This document shows, in pieces, positions 26,132 through 35,856 of a stretch of 64,000 bases of DNA. Made by a program: the position numbers and the translations under genes. The DNA is from Pseudomonas cichorii (GTDB lineage: Bacteria; Pseudomonadota; Gammaproteobacteria; Pseudomonadales; Pseudomonadaceae): contig NZ_RBRE01000070.1 in the NCBI RefSeq assembly GCF_003700275.1, positions 45,897-109,896 of the forward strand, given 5' to 3'. Positions within the stretch are counted from its first letter, which is position 1. Every line of letters begins with the position of its first letter. The notes beneath the pieces were generated by a model that was not told the DNA's origin, made no database searches, and worked only from the letters and a program-made list of their open reading frames with translations.

Positions 26132-27196
26132 ATGAAAGTGTTGAGAAGCCCGTTATTTGCAGGAGTTCTGTCCCTGCTATCGATGTCTGCGGCAACGGCC
26201 CAGACTGCCACTCAGGCTGAACTGCCGCACATCGCAGTATTGGCCACCGGCGGCACGATTGCAGGAACAGCTGAAAGCTCGTCCCAGACCACTGGCTACA
26301 AGCCCGGTGTCCTGACTGCAGATGCCTTGCTCAAAACCGTTCCATCGCTGGGCAAGGTTGCCCGAGTTACTGGAGAACAAGTCGCTAACGTAGGCAGCGA
26401 CGATATCGACAATGAAATCCTGTTGAAACTTGGCAAACGTGTAAACGAGTTGCTGAGTAGCAAGGATGTATCGGGCGTTGTAGTAACTCACGGCACCGAT
26501 ACTCTTGAGGAGACCGCTTACTTCCTCAATCTGGTAGTAAAGAGCGACAAGCCGGTTATCGTTACTGGCTCGATGCGTCCTGCTACCGCGATTGGTGCCG
26601 ACGGTCCCAGCAATATTCTTCAAGCCGTCAGTGTCGCTGCTTCCCCTGAAGCCCATGGCCGCGGCGTGATGATCGTACTCAATGACCGGATCGGTGCTGC
26701 ACGCTACACGACCAAGAGCGACGCCAATTCTCTCGACACGTTCAAGCCGGTCGGCGGCGGCAACCTGGGAGTGCTGGTCAACCAGCAGCCGATCTTTGAA
26801 ATGCGGGTGACCAGGAAACACACCACCGAGACGCCATTTGACATCTCCAGCCTTAAGGAACTGCCAAAGGTCGACATCATCTACGGTTATCAGAACGATA
26901 ACGGTTACATGTTCGATGCGGCCGTCGAGCACAAGGCGAAGGGTATTGTCATCGCTGGCGTGGGTGCAGGCAGCGAATCGCGCTTCATCCTCCCGGCGAT
27001 CAAGAAAGCTATCGACAAAGGCGTAGTGGTGGTCAGATCCACCCGCACCGGCAGTGGCTTCATCCCGCAGGATGCCGCCTACCTCGGGCTGCTCGGCGAT
27101 AACCTGAATCCACAAAAAGCCCGCATCCTGCTGATGCTGGCCCTGACCGTCAGCAACGATCAGGCGAAGATTCAGGAAATGCTGCACACCTATTGA
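26132..27196 (+). CDS. ansB: periplasmic glutaminase-asparaginase (type II)
   Basis: A 354-residue enzyme with a signal peptide (MKVLRSPLFAGVLSLLSMSAATAQ) that hydrolyses L-asparagine and, in pseudomonads, L-glutamine in the periplasm. The two catalytic motifs are LATGGTIAGT (nucleophile T42 of the precursor) and VVTHGTDTLEET (T122, D123). SMRP..AIGADGP and NDRIGAARYTTK follow as usual. GAGGG is close upstream. It is downstream of the two-component genes but separated by 284 bp with a long inverted repeat, so it is probably its own transcript. Confidence 0.95.
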   Translation: MKVLRSPLFAGVLSLLSMSAATAQTATQAELPHIAVLATGGTIAGTAESSSQTTGYKPGVLTADALLKTVPSLGKVARVTGEQVANVGSDDIDNEILLKLGKRVNELLSSKDVSGVVVTHGTDTLEETAYFLNLVVKSDKPVIVTGSMRPATAIGADGPSNILQAVSVAASPEAHGRGVMIVLNDRIGAARYTTKSDANSLDTFKPVGGGNLGVLVNQQPIFEMRVTRKHTTETPFDISSLKELPKVDIIYGYQNDNGYMFDAAVEHKAKGIVIAGVGAGSESRFILPAIKKAIDKGVVVVRSTRTGSGFIPQDAAYLGLLGDNLNPQKARILLMLALTVSNDQAKIQEMLHTY

Positions 27197-27210
27197 GCCC
27201 TGCTCATACG

Positions 27211-27255
27211 GGCCTGAACAACGTGCAGTTCGCTACACGGCGCGTTGTTCAGGCC
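27211..27255 (+). terminator. long hairpin after ansB
   Basis: GGCCTGAACAACG (27211-27223) pairs with 27243-27255 across a 19-base loop, 14 bases after the stop. There is no T run, so it may stabilise the 3' end rather than terminate. Confidence 0.5.
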
Positions 27256-27382
27256 AGAGCAACGAGATTATGAATAGACTGCACACCTGAGCTGTTATGT
27301 AGAATCAGGACAAGGCACCAGACTCGGGAAGTACGTCTGGTTCGCTGCGCCGAGATAAATACAAGAACCTCAGGAGTCACGT

Positions 27383-28309
27383 ATGCAACCTATTCGTCTT
27401 GGCCTGGTGGGCTACGGCAAGATTGCCCAGGATCAACACGTTCCAGCCATCCACGCCAACCACGCATTCCAGTTGGTATCTGTCGCAACCCAGGGACAGC
27501 CTTGTGCCGGGGTAGAGAACTTCAAATCCCTGAGCGAACTGCTCGAAAACGGCCCGCCAGTCGACGCGATTGCATTCTGTACGCCACCGCAAGGTCGCTT
27601 CGCGCTGGTGCAACAGGCATTGACGGCCGGCAAGCATGTGCTGGTAGAAAAGCCGCCCTGCGCCACGCTGGGCGAAGCGATGGAACTGGTGAATCAGGCC
27701 CGGGCGCAAGGCGTCAGCGCCCTGTTCGCCTGGCACTCGCGTTACGCACCCGGTATCGAGGCAGCCCGCCGCTGGCTGGCCAGCAGTACCCTGCAAAAGG
27801 TACAAATCGACTGGAAGGAAGACGTGCGCAAGTGGCATCCGGGACAAGCCTGGATCTGGCAACCCGGAGGTCTGGGGGTTTTCGATCCCGGCATCAATGC
27901 GCTGTCGATTGTGACCCATCTGCTGCAACTGCCGTTGTTCGTCGAGGCTGCCGAACTGCGCGTCCCCGAAAACTGCCAGTCGCCTATCGCTGCATCCATC
28001 AAAATGTCGGACACACAACACCTCGATATTCGCGCCGAGTTCGATTTCGACCATGGCCACGATGAACTGTGGAGCATCGAAATTCACTGCAACAAAGGCG
28101 TCCTGCGCCTGGACAACGGTGGCGCCCTGTTGAGTATCGACGGCGTGCCGCAAACCGTTTCGCACGAAGGCGAGTACGCGGCGGTGTATCGACATTTCCA
28201 ACAACTGATTGGCGACAGAGCCAGTGACCTTGACCTGCAGCCGTTGCGTTTGGTCGCAGACAGCTTTTTTGTCGGCAGCAGGGTATCGGTTGAAGCGTTC
28301 TACGATTGA
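27383..28309 (+). CDS. gal: D-galactose 1-dehydrogenase (Gfo/Idh/MocA family)
   Basis: A 308-residue oxidoreductase. The N-terminal Rossmann fold has GLVGYGKIA (about 7-15) and the catalytic-site motif is EKPPC (about 92-96). A C-terminal alpha/beta substrate domain follows. Near full-length similarity to the P. fluorescens galactose dehydrogenase that I remember supports NAD(P)-dependent oxidation of D-galactose to galactonolactone, the first step of the De Ley-Doudoroff route. The other genes of that route are not nearby. AGGAG lies seven bases before the ATG. Confidence 0.9.
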   Translation: MQPIRLGLVGYGKIAQDQHVPAIHANHAFQLVSVATQGQPCAGVENFKSLSELLENGPPVDAIAFCTPPQGRFALVQQALTAGKHVLVEKPPCATLGEAMELVNQARAQGVSALFAWHSRYAPGIEAARRWLASSTLQKVQIDWKEDVRKWHPGQAWIWQPGGLGVFDPGINALSIVTHLLQLPLFVEAAELRVPENCQSPIAASIKMSDTQHLDIRAEFDFDHGHDELWSIEIHCNKGVLRLDNGGALLSIDGVPQTVSHEGEYAAVYRHFQQLIGDRASDLDLQPLRLVADSFFVGSRVSVEAFYD

Positions 28310-28406
28310 AGGCAGGCACGCATCAGGAAATTGCCGCCCGTGAAGCAGGCAGGATGACGGCTTAACTGGTAGACTGCGCCCCGAAATTACCTAAGAGGAA
28401 TGCTTC

Positions 28407-28751
28407 ATGGCCACTAACCGCTCCCGTCGTCTGCGCAAAAAGCTCTGTGTGGACGAGTTCCAGGAATTGGGCTTCGAGCTGAATCTGGAGTTCAAGGAAG
28501 ACCTGGACGACCAGGCAGTTGATGCCTTCCTCGATGCTTTCCTGACAGAAGCCATGGACGCTAACGGCCTGGACTATGTTGGCGGCGATGACTACGGTCT
28601 GGTTTGCCTGGCTGATCGTGGTTCGGTCAGCGAAGAGCAGCGCGCTACTGTAGAAGCGTGGCTCAAAGGTCGCAGCGAAGTGACCAAAGTTGAAGTCAGC
28701 CCGCTGCTGGACGCCTGGTATCCGGAAAAGCCGATCAATCCGGCTGCCTGA
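28407..28751 (+). CDS. yggL: YggL family 50S-associated protein
   Basis: A 114-residue acidic protein of the DUF469/YggL family. It begins with a short basic patch (NRSRRLRKKL) and continues with the family block VDEFQELGFELNLEF. Two alpha/beta segments follow, ending at SPLLDAWYPE. E. coli YggL binds the 50S subunit and affects ribosome assembly. AGAGGA lies before the ATG and a strong terminator follows, so it is monocistronic. Confidence 0.92.
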   Translation: MATNRSRRLRKKLCVDEFQELGFELNLEFKEDLDDQAVDAFLDAFLTEAMDANGLDYVGGDDYGLVCLADRGSVSEEQRATVEAWLKGRSEVTKVEVSPLLDAWYPEKPINPAA

Positions 28752-28796
28752 TCCAGAAGTCAGGCCGTGTGAAACCGGCCTGCCGAGCTGCAAAAC

Positions 28797-28828
28797 AAAT
28801 GCCCCGACTTGTCGGGGCATTTGTTTTT
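28797..28828 (+). terminator. rho-independent terminator after yggL
   Basis: AAATGCCCCGAC, two-base loop, GTCGGGGCATTT, then GTTTTTT. A textbook terminator. Confidence 0.92.
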
Positions 28829-29067
28829 TAGGGGTCTCCCGAAAAAAGAACCTGTCAGTTCGCTTACGGGATCTTTATCTACGACAAAAAAATCCTGTTA
28901 CAACCTCGCTCCACAACCCACGCAGGCCCGGCTTCGGGCATAATGCCGTTCTGTTACAGCGCTGGCCTTGTGTTATTACGTCGCGCTATTAAATGTCTAT
29001 TCTGTTACCGAGGGAATCCATCCATGCCCTCATTCTGTTCCCCTTCTTTGCTGTAGGGTTTTATTTG

Positions 29068-30537
29068 ATGATCAAATCTTTGCGTCCGCTGCTTCTTGCC
29101 TCTTTTCTCCTGCCGCTGGCACTTCCTGTACACGCAGCCGTCATCAACACCACACTTCCCCCCAAGGTTCAGCAGGCCCTCAAGGCCAGCAAGCTGAACG
29201 ACAATGCCCTGTCGGTCGTCATGCTGCCCCTCAACGGGCCCGGCACGCCGACCGTGTTCAATGCCGATGTGTCGGTGAACCCGGCATCGACCATGAAGCT
29301 GATTACCACCTACGCTGCGCTGGAAATACTCGGCCCGACTCACCAGTGGAAAACCGAGTTCTTCACCGATGGCACTCTGAGCAATGGTGTATTGCAAGGC
29401 AACCTGTACCTCAAGGGTGGCGGCGATCCCAAGCTCAATATGGAAAAACTCTGGTTGCTGATGCGTGATCTGCGCGCCAATGGCGTACAGCAGGTAACGG
29501 GCGACCTGATTCTGGACCGCAGCCACTTCGTGCAGCCGCAACTTCCCGAATTCAATGATGACGGCAATGATGACAACAAGCCGTTCCTGGTCAAACCCGA
29601 CTCGCTGATGGTCAACCTCAAGGCCTTGCGTTTCGTGACGCGCAACGATGACGGCAAGATCCGTATCTCTGTCGAGCCGCCTATCGCAACCATCCGTATC
29701 GACAATCAGGTCAAGGCGCTGCCGTCAAAACAGTGTACGGGCGACGTGCGCTACAACCCGGTTACCCAGCCCGATGGCAGCGTCAATGTGACGGTCAGCG
29801 GTCAGTTGGGCAACGGCTGCAACTCCCAGACCTACCTTTCGCTGCTCGACCACCCGGCCTATGCGGCTGGCGCAGTGCGGGCCATCTGGCAGGAACTGGG
29901 CGGCAGCATTCTGGGCAGGGATCGGGTCGACGTGGTGCCCGGCAATGCCAAGCTGCTGGCCAAGGCGTTCTCACCGGACCTGGTGGAAGTGATCCGCGAC
30001 ATCAACAAGTTCAGCAACAACACCATGGCTCAACAGCTGTTTCTCAGCCTGGGGCAAGAGTTTCGCAATGACGCCGACGGCGACGACGCCCGCGCTGCAC
30101 AACGGGTGATCCGCCAGTGGCTGGCGAAAAAAGGCATCACGGCACCGCATCTGGTCATGGAAAACGGTTCAGGCCTGTCACGCGCCGAGCGGGTCAGCGC
30201 CCGGGAAATGGCAATCATCCTGCAAGCCGCATGGCGCGGACCGTATGCCGCCGAGTTCATGAGTTCCATGCCGCTGGTAGGCATGGACGGCACCATGCGC
30301 AAACGCCTGAAACGCACACCGTTGCTGGGCGAGGCGCATATCAAGACTGGCACCCTGAACACCGTGCGGGCAATTGCCGGCTTCAGCCGTGACAGCAATG
30401 GCAACACCTGGGCAGTGGTGGCCATTCTCAACGACCCACGGCCATTTGGCGCATCGTCGATCCTCGACGAAGTACTGGTCGATCTGTACCGCCAGCCCAA
30501 GCTGAGCAACAGCACGGTATCGATCCTGCAGCCATGA
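29068..30537 (+). CDS. dacB: D-alanyl-D-alanine carboxypeptidase/endopeptidase (PBP4)
   Basis: A 489-residue class C penicillin-binding protein that trims peptidoglycan peptides and cuts cross-links in the periplasm. The signal peptide is MIKSLRPLLLASFLLPLALPVHA. The active-site motifs are SxxK at S74-K77 (STMK), SNN in NKFSNNTMAQ and KTG in HIKTGTLN. The large insert between SxxK and SNN is typical of PBP4. I start at 29068 because the signal peptide begins there; the frame is open from 28993. A bidirectional terminator separates it from the convergent diguanylate cyclase. Confidence 0.94.
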   Translation: MIKSLRPLLLASFLLPLALPVHAAVINTTLPPKVQQALKASKLNDNALSVVMLPLNGPGTPTVFNADVSVNPASTMKLITTYAALEILGPTHQWKTEFFTDGTLSNGVLQGNLYLKGGGDPKLNMEKLWLLMRDLRANGVQQVTGDLILDRSHFVQPQLPEFNDDGNDDNKPFLVKPDSLMVNLKALRFVTRNDDGKIRISVEPPIATIRIDNQVKALPSKQCTGDVRYNPVTQPDGSVNVTVSGQLGNGCNSQTYLSLLDHPAYAAGAVRAIWQELGGSILGRDRVDVVPGNAKLLAKAFSPDLVEVIRDINKFSNNTMAQQLFLSLGQEFRNDADGDDARAAQRVIRQWLAKKGITAPHLVMENGSGLSRAERVSAREMAIILQAAWRGPYAAEFMSSMPLVGMDGTMRKRLKRTPLLGEAHIKTGTLNTVRAIAGFSRDSNGNTWAVVAILNDPRPFGASSILDEVLVDLYRQPKLSNSTVSILQP

Positions 30538-30540
30538 AAA

Positions 30541-30569
30541 CAAAGGCCCGTCTCATGGACGGGCCTTTG
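30541..30569. terminator. bidirectional terminator, dacB / diguanylate cyclase
   Basis: CAAAGGCCCGTC and GACGGGCCTTTG enclose a 5-base loop. A or T stretches flank both sides, fitting use from both directions between convergent genes. Confidence 0.85.
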
Positions 30570-30574
30570 TCCGG

Positions 30575-32974
30575 TTATCCGGCAAGCTCAGGCTCGACCC
30601 TGTCCCTGCCCGCCTGCTTCGCGGCATAGACCCCCGAGTCGGCCCGCAACAACAGCGCATCGACACCTTCACCCTGCCGCCAACAGGCGATGCCGAAACT
30701 GGCAGTGACCTGGCCGACCGTATCGATCGGCTGACTGCGCAAGGCCTCGCGCAGGCCGAGGGCCAGTTGATAGGCTTGCGGCCCCTGGGTGCCGGGGCAC
30801 AGCACCACAAACTCCTCGCCACCGATCCGGCAGAACACATCGTCGCAGCGCAGGCGCTGGCTAACCTTGCGGGAAATGGCCTGGAGCACGGTATCGCCGA
30901 CGGCATGTCCGTACTTGTCGTTGATGCGCTTGAAGTGATCGATATCCAGCATGATGACCGACAGAGAGCCGCCGTGCCGGTCAATGCGCGCCAACTCGGC
31001 CTGCAGCCGTTCCTGAAAGTAGCGCCGGTTATAGGCGCCGGTCAGCACATCGGTGACCGACAGCGCTCGCAGCTCCTGCTCGACCCGCTTGAGATCGGTA
31101 ATGTCGGAAATGAACCCATGCCACAGCGAACCGCCGTCAGGCAGGCGCTCCAGAGTGGCCGCGCCTCGCACCCAGCGCAAACCCTTGCGCGGCAGCTCGA
31201 TGCGATATTCCTCACTCCAGGGCATGGATTGTTCGGCACTGATGCGGATTGAATCCCGAAGCCGCACGATATCGGCCGCATGGGTACGCCTGAGCAGCGT
31301 CTCGGCATTGTGCAGCAACTCTTCTTCGCTCAGCTCAAAGAGCTCACACATGCCGACGCTGGCGTAGGTGAAACGCGAACTGCCATTGGCATCCTGCCGG
31401 TACTGGTAAATGCCGCCCGGCACCTGGGAGCTGAGTTTTTTCAGCAACTGGTCGCGTGCCTCAAGAGCCTCGTAGACCCGCTTGTGCTCGGTGATATCGA
31501 TGCACACGGCCAGGTAACCGATCCACTGCTCCTGATCGTCGCGCACCGCGGTCACCAGCATATTGACCACTAGCGTGCTGCCGTCGCGGCGCAGGAAGGT
31601 CCACTCCCGGGAAGGATGACTGCCCTCCTCGGTGGCATCGACGAACATGGCCTGTGCCGCAGAGATCGGCCGCCCATGAATATCGCTCAGGTCCCTGGCA
31701 TGAGCTTCAAGCTCCGACAGCCGATGCAGGTCCTTGAGCCGGAATTTCCCCAGGACCTCGTCATCCGAGTAGCCGAGCATTTTCTGCGCGCCGACATTGA
31801 AGGTCGTAATCATGCCATTGAGGTCAGTGGCAATGATCGCCACTTCGGTCGCGGAATTGAGCACATTGCGCAGTTGCCCGTGAGTCACGCGCAATTGCTG
31901 CTCGCGCTGGCGCAACTCGCGGGTCCGCTGTTCCACCAGATGCAGGGCACGCTGACGCTGGCTGACCAGGTTATAAAGCAAGGCACTGAGTATCAGGCTC
32001 AAGAGACCGCCGAGTAACGCCACGCTGCCCGCCATCGACTGGTTGCTCTGCACAAAGGCCTCTGTAGGACGGACCTCAAGCAGATAGTCGCGATCACCGA
32101 TGCTCAGCAAGGTACTGACATGCAGGTCACTCTCTGCTGCCACGCCGGGAGAGCTGTACAATAAGTCCGGTTCACCGGATACGCTCAGGTCGAGCATGCT
32201 CATGGCCAGATTGTCCTGGCTGGGCAAGCCCTCGTTCATCATCTGGTCGAGACTGATCACCGCCATGACAAAGCCGCGTAACACGGTGGGTCGCCCTTCA
32301 CCCGCGGATTGCGGCGCAAACACGGGCGCCATCAGCAGAATTCCACGGGTATCGGAGGGGTTCAGGCTGACCAGTTCGACACGCGGCGTCGCGACGATAC
32401 TGCCAAGCATGCGCGCACGCTCGATGGTCAGATGCCGAAAATGTTCAGAGTTGACGTCGAAGCCAACAGGCGGGGGTTTTGGACTGATGGTCTGGATGAA
32501 CATCACCGGAAAGTATTCAGCGCGCACGGCGGCTACTTTCAAGGTGCCATTCTTGTCGAGTTCGCGTATCGAGAAATCGCTCAGCCCGCCCTGCCGGATA
32601 CCCTCCTCGAATGCTTCACGCTCGGCATGGGTAATCAGCGGAGTCCAGGTGTAGGCCTGGGTGCCGATCAGCATTGGCCCGACAAAGCCCTGGTACTCGG
32701 CGCGAGTGATCTGTTCGGAATAGAGGAAGTAGCGGCGCAGTGTATCGAGCCTGTTGGTCTGACCGTCCAGACGCTCCTGGATGCGACTGAAACGCTCTCC
32801 GGCCAACAGGTCGAAACGCTGGCGCAACTGGCGTTGGTAGAGTTCGATATTGGCCAGCGCCAACATCATGGTCAGTGCAGCTCCGGCGGCAAAAGCCAGC
32901 GCCGCAACCAACCATGCAGAGGCCTGTTCACTGATGAAACCCAGAATCCTGGGCCGGAACTGTTTCGACGCCAT
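30575..32974 (-). CDS. CHASE-PAS-PAS-GGDEF diguanylate cyclase
   Basis: A 799-residue inner-membrane protein. It has TM1 (about 18-42), a periplasmic CHASE domain (about 80-300), TM2 (about 316-340) and a coiled linker. Two PAS/PAC units follow (about 370-495 and 505-635), then a GGDEF domain. The active site is GGEEF at about 716-720. An RxxD inhibitory site (RCDD) lies exactly five residues before it, so the enzyme should make c-di-GMP and be product-inhibited. There is no EAL domain. The periplasmic ligand is unknown. Confidence 0.93.
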   Translation of the reverse strand: MASKQFRPRILGFISEQASAWLVAALAFAAGAALTMMLALANIELYQRQLRQRFDLLAGERFSRIQERLDGQTNRLDTLRRYFLYSEQITRAEYQGFVGPMLIGTQAYTWTPLITHAEREAFEEGIRQGGLSDFSIRELDKNGTLKVAAVRAEYFPVMFIQTISPKPPPVGFDVNSEHFRHLTIERARMLGSIVATPRVELVSLNPSDTRGILLMAPVFAPQSAGEGRPTVLRGFVMAVISLDQMMNEGLPSQDNLAMSMLDLSVSGEPDLLYSSPGVAAESDLHVSTLLSIGDRDYLLEVRPTEAFVQSNQSMAGSVALLGGLLSLILSALLYNLVSQRQRALHLVEQRTRELRQREQQLRVTHGQLRNVLNSATEVAIIATDLNGMITTFNVGAQKMLGYSDDEVLGKFRLKDLHRLSELEAHARDLSDIHGRPISAAQAMFVDATEEGSHPSREWTFLRRDGSTLVVNMLVTAVRDDQEQWIGYLAVCIDITEHKRVYEALEARDQLLKKLSSQVPGGIYQYRQDANGSSRFTYASVGMCELFELSEEELLHNAETLLRRTHAADIVRLRDSIRISAEQSMPWSEEYRIELPRKGLRWVRGAATLERLPDGGSLWHGFISDITDLKRVEQELRALSVTDVLTGAYNRRYFQERLQAELARIDRHGGSLSVIMLDIDHFKRINDKYGHAVGDTVLQAISRKVSQRLRCDDVFCRIGGEEFVVLCPGTQGPQAYQLALGLREALRSQPIDTVGQVTASFGIACWRQGEGVDALLLRADSGVYAAKQAGRDRVEPELAG

Positions 32975-33050
32975 ACAGAGAACTCGTGACGCTGGCCGTA
33001 GTTCTCTTATAGCTATTCGCCAGTTATTTGCCTAGCCCAAATAAGGAGAA

Positions 33051-35306
33051 TCAGTTCACGCGCGTCATGATCTTCCAGGCCCGATGGATCTTGCTGTTGC
33101 GGGCAAAATCCTGATCGATGGTCTGGGCGGTGATTTCCTCGACGGCGTAGCGCTGTCCAAGGTTCTCGTCCAGCACGAACTTGCGGAAGTTGTTCGAGAA
33201 ATACAGCACGCCACCCGGCGCCAGCCGCGCCATGGCCAGGTCGATCAACTCGACCTGATCGCGCTGCACATCGAAAATACCTTCCATGCGCTTGGAGTTG
33301 GAGAACGTCGGCGGATCGATGAAGATCAGGTCGTACTCTTCCCGGCACGACTGCAGCCAGGCCATGACATCGCCCTGCTCCAGACGGTTCTTGTCGGAGA
33401 AGCCGTTGAGCGACAGGTTGCGGCGCGCCCAGTCCAGATAGGTCCGCGACAGGTCGACGCTGGTGGTGCTGCGCGCACCACCCTTGGCCGCATGCACACT
33501 GGCCGTGGCGGTATAGGCGAACAGGTTGAGGAAGCGTTTGCCTGCCGCCTCGCGCTGAATGCGCATACGCATCGGACGATGGTCGAGAAACAGGCCGGTA
33601 TCCAGGTAGTCGGTCAGGTTGACCAGCAGCTTGACGCCGCCTTCGTTGACCTCCTGGAACTGCCCCTGAGCACTTTGCCGCTCGTACTGTTTGGTACCGC
33701 TCTGGCGCTCGCGACGCTTGATCACGACACGGCTCTTGTCGATGTTCAGCGCCTGCGGAATGGCTGCCAGTGCGTCGAACAGGCGCGCCGAGGCCTTTTC
33801 CGGATCAATCGATTTTGGTGCGGCATATTCCTGGACGTGAACCCAGTCATGGTACAGGTCGATTGCCAGCGAGTACTCGGGCATGTCGGCGTCGTACACG
33901 CGGTAGCAGTCGATGCCTTCGCGGCGAACCCACTTGCTCATCTGCTTGAGGTTCTTTTGCAGACGGTTGGCGAACATCTGCCCGCCTTCGCTCAGGCGCG
34001 GCTGCTCGACCACCACCGGAGCCGGCTTGATCGGATTGCCATTCTTGTTGAGCTTGCGTTCAACGACAGGCTCTTCGATCTGCGCCTCCCGCTCGATCTG
34101 ACGTTGCTCGGCAGTACGCCGCTCACCGGTGACGAACTGATCCGGCAAGACCTTGATCAGCAACAGCTTGCAAGGCAAGGCGCCGTTCCAGAAGGAATAC
34201 TGCTTGTGGCTGCGAATGCCCATGCGCTTGCCCAGATCCGGCGCACCGGTGAATACCGCCGCTTCCCAGTTCAGGCAGGACTGGCGCAGACGCTCGCCCA
34301 GATTCTGATAGAGATACAGCAGGCTCGCCTCGTCGCCCAGGCGTTCACCGTAAGGCGGGTTGCAGATCACCAGGCCTTTCTGGCTCTGATCCGGACGCGG
34401 CTCGAAAGTCGCCACTTCACCCTGATAGACCTTGATCCAGTCACTCAGACCGGCACGCTCGATGTTGTTGCGACCCGGTTGAATCAGTCGCGGATCGGCT
34501 TCGTAACCACGAATCCACAGTGGCGGCCTGGCCAGGCCTGCCGCTGCACGGGCCAGCGCTTCGTCATGCAGCTTGCGCCACAGGGCCGGAACGTGACCGA
34601 GCCAGGCCGAGAAGCCCCAACGCTCGCGCTTGAGGTTCGGCGCGATATCGGCGGCGATCATGCCAGCTTCCACCAGGAACGTGCCAACACCGCACATCGG
34701 GTCAGCCAGGGCGCCGCCTTCGGCAGCGATGCGCGGCCAGCCGGCCCGGATCAGAATCGCGGCCGCCAGGTTTTCCTTGAGCGGAGCCGCACCCTGCTGC
34801 AAGCGATAACCGCGCTGGTGCAGGCTGTGCCCGGAGAGGTCCAGCGACAGGATCGCCTCGCCGCGATCCAGACGCAGATGCACGCGCAGGTCAGGATTGA
34901 TCTTGTCCACCGAAGGACGCAGGCCATCGGCCGTGCGCAGCTTGTCGACAATCGCATCCTTGACCTTCAGCGCACCGAAGTGAGTGTTGTCGATGCCCGA
35001 ACCATGGCCGCTGAACTCCACAGCCACCGTGCCATCGGCTTCAAGATGGTCCTGCCAGTCGACATGCAGCACGCCTTCGTAAAGGTCGTCGGCGTTTTTC
35101 ATCGGAAAACGCTTGAGCACCAACAGCACGCGGTTGGCCAGGCGTGACCACAGGCAAAGCCGGTAGGCGGTTTCCATGTCGGCCGTGCCGCGAATGGCAG
35201 AGGTGTGTTCGCGTGTTTCCTGAAGGCCAAGCGCGGTGGCTTCCTCAGCAAGCAAGCCTTCAAGGCCTTTGGGGCAAGTGAGGAAAAGTTCGTAGCGATC
35301 CGACAT
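33051..35306 (-). CDS. rlmL: bifunctional 23S rRNA guanine methyltransferase RlmKL
   Basis: A 751-residue fusion enzyme that methylates G2445 (N2) and G2069 (N7) of 23S rRNA (E. coli numbering). The N-terminal part has a THUMP domain (about 40-165), then the RlmL methyltransferase with NPPYGERL. The C-terminal RlmK half (about 400-751) carries LNLFAYTATASVHAA and DPPTFSNSKR. I start at MSDRYELFLTCPKG (35306). It is monocistronic between the cyclase gene and rmf. Confidence 0.96.
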   Translation of the reverse strand: MSDRYELFLTCPKGLEGLLAEEATALGLQETREHTSAIRGTADMETAYRLCLWSRLANRVLLVLKRFPMKNADDLYEGVLHVDWQDHLEADGTVAVEFSGHGSGIDNTHFGALKVKDAIVDKLRTADGLRPSVDKINPDLRVHLRLDRGEAILSLDLSGHSLHQRGYRLQQGAAPLKENLAAAILIRAGWPRIAAEGGALADPMCGVGTFLVEAGMIAADIAPNLKRERWGFSAWLGHVPALWRKLHDEALARAAAGLARPPLWIRGYEADPRLIQPGRNNIERAGLSDWIKVYQGEVATFEPRPDQSQKGLVICNPPYGERLGDEASLLYLYQNLGERLRQSCLNWEAAVFTGAPDLGKRMGIRSHKQYSFWNGALPCKLLLIKVLPDQFVTGERRTAEQRQIEREAQIEEPVVERKLNKNGNPIKPAPVVVEQPRLSEGGQMFANRLQKNLKQMSKWVRREGIDCYRVYDADMPEYSLAIDLYHDWVHVQEYAAPKSIDPEKASARLFDALAAIPQALNIDKSRVVIKRRERQSGTKQYERQSAQGQFQEVNEGGVKLLVNLTDYLDTGLFLDHRPMRMRIQREAAGKRFLNLFAYTATASVHAAKGGARSTTSVDLSRTYLDWARRNLSLNGFSDKNRLEQGDVMAWLQSCREEYDLIFIDPPTFSNSKRMEGIFDVQRDQVELIDLAMARLAPGGVLYFSNNFRKFVLDENLGQRYAVEEITAQTIDQDFARNSKIHRAWKIMTRVN

Positions 35307-35856
35307 GTGTATTCCAGGGCCTGAGCCGTCAGCGGCGGGCAACGCATTGCCCGACCAGATTTAAAACAGGCGTCTTTCATGGAGAGCGCCTGCGTGGCAC
35401 ACAATTTGTGCCGATCCACCGTATGAACCTGTCATGTCATTACGGCAGTTTTGTAACGATAAAAAAGTGAATATTGGACCCTATGGCGTAGGTAATAAAA
35501 AGTCACAAAGCGACCCTTCGTCGAATATCGACTGTATGCATTACGCCATCACTCGCATTTGCGAGCCAGTCTCGTTCCTGCCGCAAACCCGCGATTCAGT
35601 AGGCTTGCGAGAGGAATCAAATTTGAAACACCAGCGCCCTTATCGCTCTACAGACCTAAATGTGACGCGCTTATGACAAAACGATCATTCACACCGCCTC
35701 AAGCTTTGGTTAGAAATCACCTCAGGTCATCACTGCAACGGTAATGACACCAAGGCCCGCGACGCCGGCAGCGGGTACCAACGGCAGATAAATTCTGCCA
35801 GACCTCGACACGAGGTCTTCAGGGATATAACAGTCAACAGACGAGGGCAATACCCT
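35307..35856. other. 550-bp intergenic region between rlmL and rmf
   Basis: I see no gene with support; short open frames at 35434-35676 and 35559-35744 have no ribosome site or similarity. The part near rmf holds a series of hairpins that would be in its leader RNA. No tRNA cloverleaf is visible. Confidence 0.5.
35783..35818 (+). other. tandem hairpins in the rmf leader
   Basis: GGCAGA-5-TCTGCC (35783-35799) is followed directly by AGACCTCG-ACA-CGAGGTCT (35800-35818). A looser CCCGC/GCGGG pair lies just upstream (about 35758-35777). The last hairpin ends 38 bases before the rmf start. They probably influence rmf mRNA stability or translation. Confidence 0.5.

Noticed and set aside
25902..28966. 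CTGTTACAGC-x-CTGGC occurs at 25902 and again at 28951
   Set aside because: The match is only about 15 bases, contains a trivial palindrome, and has no consistent position relative to genes; chance or weak promoter similarity is enough.
33084..35147. Plus-strand open frame of 687 codons
   Set aside because: It is fully antisense to rlmL, whose product has all family motifs. The antisense peptide has no recognisable domain; long open antisense frames are normal in GC-rich DNA.
35434..35676. Short open frame in the rlmL-rmf gap
   Set aside because: No ribosome site, no similarity, and it ignores the rmf leader structures.
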